Of a stretch of 64,000 nt of DNA, positions 25,091 to 35,565 are shown piece after piece. The DNA lies in NCBI GenBank assembly GCA_021613375.1, contig CM038702.1:21104349-21168348 (forward strand). The letters are read 5' to 3'. A model generated the notes under the pieces. The model was not told the origin of the DNA. It saw only the letters and a program-made list of their open reading frames with translations, and made no database searches. Within the stretch, counting starts at the first letter, position 1; the number at the start of each line of letters is the position of its first letter. The position numbers were made by a program, and so were the translations under genes. The DNA is from Megaleporinus macrocephalus. Lineage: Eukaryota; Chordata; Actinopteri; Characiformes; Anostomidae.

Positions 25091-25809
25091 AAAAGTGAAG
25101 TTGGAGCTGAAATCCGTTCTTCCGACTTGTGTTTTTCTTTACCATGCATTATTCTTGCACCCCACCAGAGCCAGCTCTGTATATACTGCTAGGCCCGTCA
25201 GCCCTAGAGGCACAGTGTTGTTTCTCTTATATCAACATATAAGTCGCCGATTCCTCTCTCAAAATGGGGTTGCCAGGGTCCAGCCCACAGTATTGACTCC
25301 CCCTAAGGAAAGCCTCTGTCTCAGTTAAAATAAGAATAACATTATTCAACAAACACTGTTTTACAAGGCCAGTTATTATCAGTCAGTTATTGACCTAAAG
25401 AAAGAAAAAACAATCCTCACTGTAACCAGTAGATGGCAATCCTGCACTATTTTACACATCTTCATTCCTCAAGCCTCTCAGAAGACAATTTCCAAACTTC
25501 CAGCTCATTTATTGCTCAGAATAGAAAAACTGCCTGGGATTTTCTCTATTAGACCATCTCTGTTAGAGTCCCTATCTGCAGAACTGAAAGGACCTGCTCT
25601 CTCACAGCTGCACTGTCTGTACTAGTCACTGAGCGAGAGATGCTGCTGAGTTTTACAAAATAGAACTTTAACCATTACAAGACAAGCGGGCAAAACTCCT
25701 ACTGAAAATGGAGTCAGATACCACCCTTCATTTCTTTCATTTATGTGCATGTTTGTTTTCCAGCGTTAGGAAAAAGCAGAAAACAGTTATTTAACTCATC
25801 ACTTACACA

Positions 25810-26095
25810 ACTTAGCTGTGGAAGACTATCCCAGCGCTCACTGGGTGGAAGGCAGGAAACACCCTGGACAGATCACCTGTCCATTACAGTACAGACACAC
25901 AGATTCACACGTAGGGGTAATTAGCATCTCCTATCTGCCCCGTCACAAGTGTTTTGTGGGAGGAAGCCTACACAGACATGGGGAGATCGCAGGAAGAACC
26001 CTGGCCGTGGAATCAGGCAGTGAATCAAACCAAAGCCCTCCCTGTTGTGAGGTGACAGCGCTACCCACTGCCCCACTGCGCTGCCTTATTCATTT
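25810..26095 (+). repeat. second copy of the 'GGGAGA..C' interspersed repeat
   Basis: CACACAGATTCACACGTAGG, TTTGTGGGAGGAAGCCTACA and GTTGTGAGGTGACAGCGCTA followed by CACTGCCCCACTGCGCTGCC. It is the same family as 21645-21872, but longer on the left and more diverged. Confidence 0.7.
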
Positions 26096-26149
26096 AAAGC
26101 AATGTTAGATGGTAGTTATTATAGATGAATGTTTAGCGTGTGTATCATT

Positions 26150-26425
26150 TGGCCACCCTTCCTTTCAGGAGACCTGCTTTCAGCTTTTGTAAGAAATCTG
26201 CTGGGATATTTTTCCACATCTCCAAAGTTCAGTCTTAGAAAGCGGTTGCATTTTCTGGACTCTGAGGTGGTCAGTCAATTGTTCTGAGAACACCAGCAGC
26301 TTCTTTGATGTTTCATAAGTATTTGTTTTTGTCAGTTTCTTTTTTCTCTGTACAGACTTCTTAACGGCTACATGTCCTTTCAGAAACATAGTGTGGAGTG
26401 TCTTCTCACAGTGAAAGTGATGGAC
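26150..26425 (-). mobile_element. DNA transposon remnant, minus copy
   Basis: Read on the minus strand: CACTGTGAGAAGACACTCCA, AGGACATGTAGCCGTTAAGA, GAAGCTGCTGGTGTTCTCAG and GTGGAAAAATATCCCAGCAG. The same series of words occurs in plus orientation at 33115-33470. It resembles Tc1-like transposase sequence; the reading frame is broken. Confidence 0.6.
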
Positions 26426-26984
26426 AGACAGTTTTAGGTCTCAGGAAAATAACATGCTTAGCAAACGGCACAGTAATGACACATTTGCATATTCAGGCAT
26501 GTTGGTCCAGAGCGAGAGGAGCGGTTTAAGTACTCATTAAAAAGTTGAAGTACTCGGTTTCTAATATAAGTGAGACAAATCTCAAAGAATGAGACAACAT
26601 AAAAACCCCACGTAGTGTAGATGACCATATATCACATACATTGTGATGTCTATATGTCAGTACATTGACTTTAAATTACATGACTAAATGGCTACGATAT
26701 ACATTTACATGACATAAATAAAAGTAAATACTTCATTCTCACAGCAAATGATAATAACATGTCATGTTACATGAGTACATTTTATACTGTGAGTACTGAG
26801 TGATTTGGGCAGAGAGCTGTACACACAAGTAATGGATCAAATACAAATAACAGTATATACCATTTATTTTTGGAAAAATTAACTTATTTAAAGAATGTTA
26901 TATACATATAGCAGTGCATTATATGCATATATGAACCATTACTATATATCCAAATGTTTCCAGGCACTCGACCAGTGGATCCCA

Positions 26985-27150
26985 GTTACATTAAAGGCCC
27001 AATATCATGGAAAAGCAAGTTTCCCTTATATGCCTGTTTTAAATTTAGTGTTTCTGCAATGGCACAAGAACCAATTAATTTACATATATCCACCTAACCA
27101 GCCTACAGCAGTTCAGCACTGCCCATTCATACTGAAGCTCTAATGACTGC
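26985..27150. repeat. copy of the 'ATTAAAGGCCCA' repeat
   Basis: Shares ATTAAAGGCCCA and CAGCCTACAGCAGTT with 12640-13060. Confidence 0.5.
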
Positions 27151-27390
27151 TTCAGGTCTGGTTTATTAGCAAGGCACAATGATAGCATTGGAAAGTGATT
27201 TTTTCAAACATTTTTCAAATTTGAAAACTTTCCCAATCATTTTACTCTGTATATGGAAACTAATGTTCATAAACCACATCATGACTGTGATGCCAGATCC
27301 ATGAACAGTTACACAGTTAACAATAAATACAAATTTACTGAAAATCAACTAATAAAAAACAGCTGTTGCTTTTGAATTGTGTTTCAACAC

Positions 27391-27454
<64 letters not shown>
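27391..27454. repeat. (AAT)n microsatellite
   Basis: About 20 AAT units. Confidence 0.97.
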
Positions 27455-28390
27455 CTGGCCTGGACAAATAATGGTAGTCTGAACTTAATATTTTGTTGCA
27501 CAACCTTTTGAGGAAATCACTGTAGTCAAGCCATTTGTGTAACTCTCGAATAGACTTCTGCACCTGCACACAGGCATTTTGACGGACTCCTCTTGAGCAA
27601 ACCTCTCCAGCTGTGTCAGGTTCGAAGGGAACATATTCAGACTGCATGTTTCAGCTCTTTCCACAGACAGTTCACTAGGATTTGTATTATCAATATGCAT
27701 TTTGACAAATTTTATGATTTGTTTTCAACAGTGGTTTCCTCCTCGCTTGTCTTCCATCAAGTCCACTTTGGCTAATACAGCGACGGATGGTCCAATCAGA
27801 CACTGATGTACCTTGACCTTAGAGTTCACCTCTAATTACCATTCGTATTATCCGCATATGTATATATACAATGCTTAGAAACCAAAAATAGAAGTTAAAA
27901 GACATTATGTGTGTGTATATAAAGTGTATATGTGCACAGGAAGTATATCAAATACCAAAAATGTTACTGTCCAAAGTATCTCTTAAATAATTACTTTACA
28001 GCAGCAGACAAAAAGGTAATGGAAATAATTGGTCCAATTATCACGAGATCTTAACGAGATCTTTCCACTTGGGGCCACGTCCAGGGAGGTCGGCTACCGT
28101 CCCGTAGACCTTAAGCTATGATAATAATATGAGTAACTGTAGTAACAGGAACATCAAGCTGCTTGGAGATGATTTATGGCCTTTACCTTTAACATGTATG
28201 TCTACAATTCTTTTTCTTTCTCCTGAGACCACTCTCTCCTCCATGTTCAGTGTGGTACACACCATGACTTTTCCCCCTTTTAAACAGGCAGACTGACTGA
28301 TTACAAGTTAGAAGACACCTGTGAGGCTAATTACAGGACACACCTTAGTTTAAGGTGCTCTTGTGGTCAAATGATTTCTAATCTAACCCA
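27455..28390 (-). mobile_element. DNA transposon remnant, family not assigned
   Basis: TTTTGTTGCACAACCTTTTGAGG, GACTTCTGCACCTGCACACA, GAGCAAACCTCTCCAGCTGTGTCAGG (positions 27595-27620) and CAGACTGCATGTTTCAGCTC form a widely distributed teleost DNA repeat. The right part (28025-28390) has CCTGAGACCACTCTCTCCTCC and GACACACCTTAGTTTAAGGT. No intact frame. I am not sure of the superfamily. Confidence 0.6.
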
Positions 28391-28855
28391 TCATTTTTGT
28401 GCAGATTCATTAGTTTGCTTTCTAAAATAATTCTGTTGAACCACAACCCAAAAGCAATGTATGATTTTTCAGTGAGCATTGTGTGTTTTTCTTTCGTTTA
28501 CAGAAGGGTACCAGTGAATTTGTCTATGTGTGTACATATGACTGCACATTTAGGCTATAGCAGTTTAACCCCAACCAAGAGAAACCGAAGGTTGGTCCTG
28601 TGGACAGTTAAACGTTAGGTTGTTCCTGGCTGTCAGGAAGCAAAAAGCATAGAATGTGCCTCATTGGGGTCTGGTGATTGTAGCATATCACTCCTAAAGG
28701 CAAAACATACTTCTGATGGGGGGGATTGAAAAATAATCGATTCTGGTACAAAGAACCACACAAACGTTGGTGGACCTTGAGGAAAAATATATGAAGCTAG
28801 AATAAAATGTAGGATATGAGCCCTTTAATGTGTCCCTGTTGCTGACATGGGTGTT
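28391..28855. other. intergenic, nothing recognised
   Basis: No supported feature. Confidence 0.4.
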
Positions 28856-28859
28856 CATG

Positions 28860-29280
28860 GAGAATATACACACAACCCATCAGCACAGAAGAACACATAG
28901 AGCATCCACACATGAGCCTACGGTCATCATGCAGTAGAGTCAGCTAGAGGAGTATAAAGCACCACAGCATTAGACTCTGAAGCAGTAGAACTCTGTTCTC
29001 TGGAGTGATTGAGCTCCAATCTGGGATGGGATGAGTTGGAGTAGAGTTTATAATGTAGAACTAATCATCCAACATCAGTACCTAATCTCACTAATGCTCT
29101 TGTCACTAAATACAATCTAAGCCTCACAGTAATGTTCCATAGCAATGTTCTGGGAAGTGCAGTGGCTGTTACTGCAGCACAGGGGAACAAACCCCTCCTA
29201 TTAAAACCTTTGATCTCAGAAGAAACGTTGGATGAGCAGGTGTCTGCAAACTTTTGCACATGCAGCGTATATCATGTCGT
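28860..29280 (+). mobile_element. Tc1/mariner-like deletion derivative
   Basis: GAGTATAAAGCACCACAGCA, GTTCTCTGGAGTGATTGAGC, CATCAGTACCTAATCTCACT and CAGTGGCTGTTACTGCAGCA lead to the right end GAGCAGGTGTCTGCAAACTTTTG. The order matches the same element family as 24190-24725, with the middle of the transposase deleted. Confidence 0.7.
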
Positions 29281-30235
29281 TTAGGGTTTTTTTTGTTGTT
29301 ATATGGGCCACTATTCAATGCCTGTGGGCTCTTTCTAGCCTGCTGATTCCTGTATCTCACTCTGTACCATTCCAGCAGCAACAGGTACGTTAAAGCTTTT
29401 TCCCACTGCTCTTCAGATGAAGGAAAACTATTGTTACAACGGTGACTGACGTCTCTTAAGCCGGCTGTAACTTTATCCGCCCTTCTCCTCTTACACTCTG
29501 ACAAAATGGAGGCTTTGGCCCCGGCCCTGTCTCACATCTCTCCCTCCGTCTGCTGATCCTGCTCTCCTGTGTGTCAGCTGAGGAATGCACATTTATGGCC
29601 ATTAGCCAAGACAACTCATTATGGATTTTATGTGTCTGCTGAAATATGCTCGTTCTTCCCCCTCTTTTTTTTCCTTGCCAGATAGCAGGGGGTGCCCCAA
29701 ACGTTCAAACCTGAGCGCTTCCCTCAGGCTTTGAAGTACGGCAGTAAAGAACAGCCAGCCTAATCTAGCTCAGCTGAAGACAAATTCCTGCTTGTGGCAT
29801 AAAGAGAGAGAGAAAGTCTGGAATTTCTGAGCTGAGTGAAGAACATGAGGCTAAATGTTTAAAAGCTGGACACGTGGAGTTTTCCAGCGTATGGCTTTAG
29901 TTATAAAGCACTACTCTTATCATCACTACCTATCAGAGTTACTTACAACAGGTGCTCATCGCTTTGTGTTTTAGCAATGGCATCCCAAGTCTTCCCAAGT
30001 TAAACCGAGGACTAAATCTCAGTCCACCATATTATATGTGATGTGCAAAAGTTCTCAAAGTGCTCAAAGTACATCTAAGGTCACATCCTGTGTCGTGTGC
30101 AACATTTATGGAACATTTTATGTTTTGCATTTAAGGCTTTTACAAAAAAAAAGTGTGTTTATGTTTCTTCCCTGTTGAGTTGTCGAGTTAACAGTTTATT
30201 TTACTTAACAAAGCATATAATTTCACCAGGGATGT
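29281..30235. other. intergenic, nothing recognised
   Basis: No gene found. The minus-strand frame at 29169-29504 lacks any family match and overlaps the transposon end. Confidence 0.4.
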
Positions 30236-30244
30236 TCAAACTTT

Positions 30245-30450
30245 TGCACATTACTATTTACACCAATCATCCATCTTTCACAATCCACTTACCGTATAGG
30301 AGCACTTTGTAGTTCTTTAGTTACAGTTTTCTGACCCCTTTTACCCTGTTCTTCAAAGGTCCGGACCCCTAAATTTGGGTGGCAGGTCAGAAAATGGACA
30401 ATGAGCGAGGACACAGGGTGGTTTTAATGTTATGACTGTATATCAGTATC
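30245..30450. repeat. partial foldback-element arm
   Basis: CTTACCGTATAGGAGCACTTTGTAG at its start, CCCTGTTCTTCAAAGGTCC in the middle, and GGTGGTTTTAATGTTATGACTG at its end match the arms of the foldback element at 31713-32350. Confidence 0.65.
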
Positions 30451-30569
30451 TGTGGGTGCATTTCATCAGGTCCTACCACCAGGTAGATAGAATTCTACAA
30501 TTACAGATCAATAAAAGAGAAACAACATTGTAACAAATTATATATAGATACATATATTATATATAAATC

Positions 30570-31700
30570 CATGCATCTCCATTTCTGGCTGAATGAATGG
30601 ACCAATAGAAATGCTAAAAAAATCACTTATAATTAACCTGCATTGCAAGTAAAGAATGTTTTTGGCCCCTTCTGTAAAGTTACTGTTTTGAATATACATG
30701 TTTTTCTTTGGACAACCTGCAAATCATTCCTACTTCCTTCTTCTTACAGAGCTGATATGATGGGAAACAGTTAAGCAGTTACATTTTTCAATATTTAACA
30801 TTTTCACATTTAAAAATTATCATTCTGTGGACAGTGGAGCCTGTATATAGATATTATGCTTCAAAAACGGTCCACTTTGAAAGCATCATGATCACAATTT
30901 CATACAACCATCCATTCTGAAATGATGCAGAGTGTTCTTTCTGCAGACAGTTACCTGTTGGAAAGGTCAGGCAGTTATAGCGCAGGCCATTTACATATAT
31001 CAAATATCAAACCCCAACAAAAGCAGTGTGTTTATTATAACTGATAATTATGCGTGACTGCTTTTGGTACATAAACCCACACTTATGTTATAAATGGGGG
31101 AAAATGAAAAATGAGAAGTATGTAGAATGTGGGCCTGTTACTGCAGTACAGTAGTTCTCTGAGTTTTCTGCTGTCAGAAAAGCAGTTAAATACCCTGAAT
31201 GAAGAATTGTGACTGTCTGTGTGGTATGTGTGGGTACGGCTGGTACTGGAAGCCCTCACTGGGCTGGTGTCCGAGCTTGTGGAGGTTAAGTGTCTGGCGT
31301 TTCATGTGTGACCTTTCTGTGGAACCCAGACTGCTGTAATATCCCGGGTGAGCCACGAGCGGCTGGCCTTTATTGTTCCTCGTGGGGATTAGCCTAGAGC
31401 TGCTGGTCCTCTGTCTGTCTGGAACTGAACACTATGCACTGCCAGGCACCGAAGCATAGAGGAACACTCCACTAATGCACACAATACAGCCACCAGCTAC
31501 TGCTTTACCTCATATAGCAACAGACACAGGAGCTTAGTTACTGATACTAATGATTTTACTCTGGCTGCTTTACCACCTACAGATAGATGGTAGCCTATAA
31601 AAAATGCATTGGGTTCTTAGTTATCTTAACAATCTAACAACTCAGGTTACAGTAAATTACACTTATATTCAGTAAGTATTATTGAGAGGATAGAAAACAC
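30570..31700. other. intergenic; short dispersed repeat at left edge
   Basis: 30570-30660 holds ATGGACCAATAGAAATGC, the inverse of the repeat at 2020-2165. The rest shows no gene. Confidence 0.4.
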
Positions 31701-31712
31701 ATTACCTAAATA

Positions 31713-32350
31713 TACTGACCAGACACTACATTAGGTAAACCTCCTTGAATCTACACTCACTTCTATCAACTCCACTTAGCATATAGGTGCACTCTGTGAT
31801 TTTACAACTGACAGTAGTCTATCTTTATATTTTGTTAGCTCCCTTTGGCCCTATTTCTCAATGGTTAGCTCATCCAGAGGACCACCACAGAGACACCTTG
31901 TTGCTCCACATTGTATATGTAAATCAGAAGCGACAGATAGTTCATCTGCTACTGCACAGTTTGTGTTGGTCATCCTTTGGTCCTTCATCAGTGGTCACAA
32001 AACGTCCACATTGGCTGAATAGTTTTGGTTGGTGGACTAATCTCAGTCCAGCAGGGACACTGAGATGTTTAAAAACTCATCCCCTCATACCTGCACAACA
32101 CACACTAACACACCACATACTAACACACCATCACCATGTCAGTGTCACTGCAGTGCTGCCAATGATCCATCTCCCTGATAGTACCTGCTCTGTGGTGGTC
32201 CTGTAAGGGTCCTGACCAATAAAGAACAAGGACAAATAGAGATAACAGAGTATGGACTACAGCCAGTAACTGTAGAACTACTAAATCCTTCTATATTGTA
32301 AGTGAAACTGATAAAATGGTCAAGGAGAGTAGAAACAAGGAGGTGCATGC
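31713..32350. mobile_element. foldback (long inverted repeat) element
   Basis: Left arm 31713-31890 (TACTGACCAGACACTACATT, CTCCTTGAATCTACACTCAC, CCAGAGGACCACCACAGAG) and right arm 32190-32347 (CTCTGTGGTGGTCCTGTAAG, GTAGAAACAAGGAGG) are inverted copies about 150 bp long. The centre has AACACACACTAACACACCAC and ATGTCAGTGTCACTGCAGTG. There is no transposase, so it is non-autonomous. The family is abundant in otophysan fishes as far as I recall. Confidence 0.75.
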
Positions 32351-32394
32351 TGGTCAGTGTGGGGACATATACACCGTATTTGCATTCATTCTTT

Positions 32395-32870
32395 ATTTTA
32401 TTAGTTGTACATACCATATAGGAGCAACTTGTAGTTCTACAATACAGACTGTAGTCCATCTGTTTCTCTACATACTTTGTGAGGACAACCACAGAGCAGG
32501 TAGACCATTCTCATTTGATGGTGTGTTAACTTGTATGAGTGGATCAGACACAGCAGTGCTGCTGGAGCTTTGAAACGCTTTGAGAGTCCACTCACTGCCC
32601 ACTCTAATAGATAGTTTCTACTTTGTTGGTCCACCTTGTAGATGTGAAGTCAGATGCAGTAACTCATCTGCTTCTGAGCACTTGGTTAGTCATCCTCTCA
32701 TTGTGCATCAGTGGTCACAGGATGCTGCTGGCTGATATTTTTGTGATATGGACTATTCTTAGTCTAGCAAAGACACTGCACAGTTTAAATAAAGGATGGT
32801 CCACCACACTGCTCAGCAGTCCTTTGGGGGTCCTGATCACTGTCAAAAATGTAGGGGAGTAAGGTTCTGA
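32395..32870. mobile_element. second foldback element, 5' two-thirds
   Basis: CATACCATATAGGAGCAACTTG, ACTGTAGTCCATCTGTTTCT, GAGTGGATCAGACACAGCAG, TGGTCCACCTTGTAGATGTG and CATCAGTGGTCACAGGATGC are the inner and left-arm words of the element at 31713-32350. The right end decays near GGGGGTCCTGATCACTG (32825). Confidence 0.7.
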
Positions 32871-33114
32871 CAAAGTATACATAGAAGCACCCAAAAGCTG
32901 AAACAGAGACTTCAAAGGGCCATTGTATAGTACAAATGTGGACCTGATAAAAATGGGCTGTGGCTGTATATGCAATACTGTATATGCAAATATCAGAGAT
33001 CACGCTTCATTTAAGTCATTTCCAGTCCAAACAAGTTTTTAAGTATTAAAAAGTTATTTCATTGTTCAGATTTATTCTCCTTGAATAAAGAACTCAACCA
33101 TTCTTTATAAAGTC

Positions 33115-33470
33115 AAAGAAAAATAAGTGCTCCACTGTCCGTCCTCCCACTGTGAGAAGACACTCAACACTGTGATTCTGGAAGGACGTGCAGCTGTTCA
33201 AGAAGCTCTTAGTGAGAAAAAGAAATAGACAAAAATGGTGAATCGATGCCAATCAAATAAAGAAGCTTCTTGTGTTCTCAGAACAGTGGGCTAGCCACCC
33301 CAGTCCAGAACTTAACATCATTAAATGTGTTTGGCATTACTTAGGATATGAGAAGCAGAATGAACAACAAATTTTTAAGACTGAACTTTAGATGTCTGGA
33401 AAAATATCCCTAAAGTTTTCTTTGAAAAACAAAAACGGCAGAAGAATGTAAGCCGTAGAAAGGCAAAGGG
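33115..33470 (+). mobile_element. DNA transposon remnant, plus copy
   Basis: CACTGTGAGAAGACACTCAA, CAAGAAGCTCTTAGTGAGAA, CCCCAGTCCAGAACTTAACA, TCATTAAATGTGTTTGGCAT and GGAAAAATATCCCTAAAG. The PxxNIIK-like stretch at about 33295-33330 fits the catalytic region of a Tc1-like transposase, but the frame is broken. It pairs with the minus copy at 26150-26425. Confidence 0.6.
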
Positions 33471-34600
33471 TGGAGACACTAAATACAGAACAGTTTGACA
33501 TTATATTTAGTTGTTGAGGCTTACATGGCAACAAATCACCTTTTGGCTGGAAATTAAATAAATGAATGACATCTAGCTATCAGAGGTTTAAACACAACAC
33601 ACAATGATTCACCGTCTGCCAGGAATCTGTGTATCAATACTATGTTTTTGGGAATCGATACAGTATCACCAAACATAATAACCCCATATTCAATATTTCA
33701 ATATTTTCTTACACCACTATATATAGCGCTAATTGTTAAAAAAGCCTTTATCTTAGCAATAAGTGTATTTTCACCAGTGAGAACACCAAATATCATTAGA
33801 ACAGATGCAAAAAAATCATACATACCAAACAAACCAGCAAAAATATCTCTACATGTAGTTTCAGATTTCTCCTGAACGCCCCAGACATTGTATGAAAGTA
33901 TTAAATTCCTTCAGCAGCAATCTTGATTTAGCTTAATGAAGTACCGAGCAATCAAGGTAGGTATTAGATGAGAACTGCAGATAATACTAGGTTGTTTCCA
34001 CAAGGAGAAGCTTGGAAGGGGTTAAATAAACACACTGACATATATAAAACCACTACTTACAATTAATACTATTTATTTGCTGAGCAAATGTGCCTGTCTA
34101 AATAAATAGATTTTAAATAAAATGTCCCCTAAGCGCCTAAAACCTTTACATGGCACTGTATATAAATATAAGTATATAATCAGTATATAACTGAATTAAT
34201 CTGGTATTTAAAATATTAACACAGTATTTCACCACATTCGACTCAATAACCAGAACAGTGCAGAAAAAGTTAGAAAATTCCAGGTTTTTAATTTTATAGT
34301 TGCAATCATTCACCAGTGTGTCAAAACCTTAAAAAATAAATATACATATGTTACAAAAATTCCAGTGTCTTTTTTTTTTTTTTGGAAAAATAGGAAAGAT
34401 CCAATAATTTTTAGTAACGAGTGGTTCAAACACTGGAGTGGTTGTGACAGAAAGGGCAAAGAAAGAGGAAAGGCCACTGAGGGAGTGAAAGATCCCTGCT
34501 TGTACCAGGACCACAGGGTTTTAATTTTCCTATAATTCCTTTACTCCTCTGAGATCATGTAGAAACATGGCATACACATTCATTTTATCATCGCAAGAAA
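33471..34600. other. intergenic between celsr1 3' end and repeats
   Basis: A+T-rich, no gene. A T-run lies at 34369-34384. Confidence 0.4.
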
Positions 34601-34609
34601 TTTGAGAGC

Positions 34610-35540
34610 TGTCTCTTCACATTTCATAATTTATTCTTTTATAAAAAATATCTTAGCGTGGTGTTCTTTCATGTTTGTACAGTCGTATTTGGAGGAGGAG
34701 TGCTCCAACGGGCGGAGAGACTGTTAAAATGAGACGGTGTAGTGTAGACAAAGGCACTAAGGTGACCTGACTGCAAATCATGTACAAAATTACAGCATTG
34801 TGATTCTGTCCAGAAAAAAATCTCTAGAGCTGCATGTCTCACATATAAAACAAATCTAACTTCATTATAAAAAAAATGTGCCTGAAAGTCTTGGAAACAG
34901 TCCACATATAAAATAAAACCATTTTCGTTGTATCTACATAACAAAATTTACAGTGAAAACATAGACACCCAACGCAGACTCTCCCCTCTGGAAGGATGAA
35001 CGAATAGAGTAGGGCACTTGGTGAAAAATCTGAGTTTACATTTCCAAACGTCTTTCTTTCACACATCACTTTCCGTGTATGTGAACGAGTCAGTCAGTGT
35101 CTTTTCCACTTGTTCAGCGTGGCTAAGTACTAGTGGTAACATCCATTATTGCATCCTCCGATTCTTCAGCTCCGGCCTGCATGTGACTCGATCCAGTCAT
35201 GCAGCTCAGCATTGTGGGGGACGTAGTGTTTTTGTCTGGTTGCAGTGATTTTGGCACAGTCCACTGTCCCTCCCCGCCCGACAGAAGCCGAGTCAAATAC
35301 ATTCCCTTTTTCTCACGGAAGCTTCCAGGCAGAGCCGAGCAGACGGAAGTCTGCAGTAATACTGTTCTCCAGCGGAGTGTAGGCCATGACGGTGGAGAAA
35401 CTGAGAGGTCAAAGGGTCATATGGTCTATAAGACCTGTTACCAGCCTCTATCCCCGCTTTATCCTCGCCTCTCTTTCTCCATCACGAAGCCGACTGTGTT
35501 GCTCTCATGTAGAAAGACCTTCCTGCGGCTTCCTGCTGGG
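34610..35540 (-). other. celsr1: candidate celsr1 3' UTR and poly(A) signal
   Basis: Following the candidate terminal exon, about 930 bp of mixed-composition sequence without repeats leads to AATAAA on the minus strand (34635-34630), with GT-rich sequence 40-60 bp further. This supports a transcript end near 34.61 kb if the terminal exon is used. Confidence 0.45.
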
Positions 35541-35565
35541 TCAGATTGAGGTTTCGTTACTGCCG
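35541..35565 (-). CDS. celsr1: candidate celsr1 terminal coding exon ending ETSI
   Basis: A long pyrimidine tract and CAG (TCTTTCATCACAG) precede 35565. Joined in phase 2 to the donor at 36778, it reads D-GSNETSI and stops at 35543-35541. ETSI fits a class I PDZ ligand (threonine at -2, isoleucine at 0). A second AG six bases later would give DNETSI and the same end. Support is from splice signals and phase only. Confidence 0.55.

Noticed and set aside
24190..29280. An active transposase gene
   Set aside because: Tc1-like segments are present but broken by stops and deletions, and no full-length frame remains.
31787..33003. Several 60-139 codon frames on both strands
   Set aside because: They fall in the foldback elements and mirror each other across strands because of the inverted repeats.
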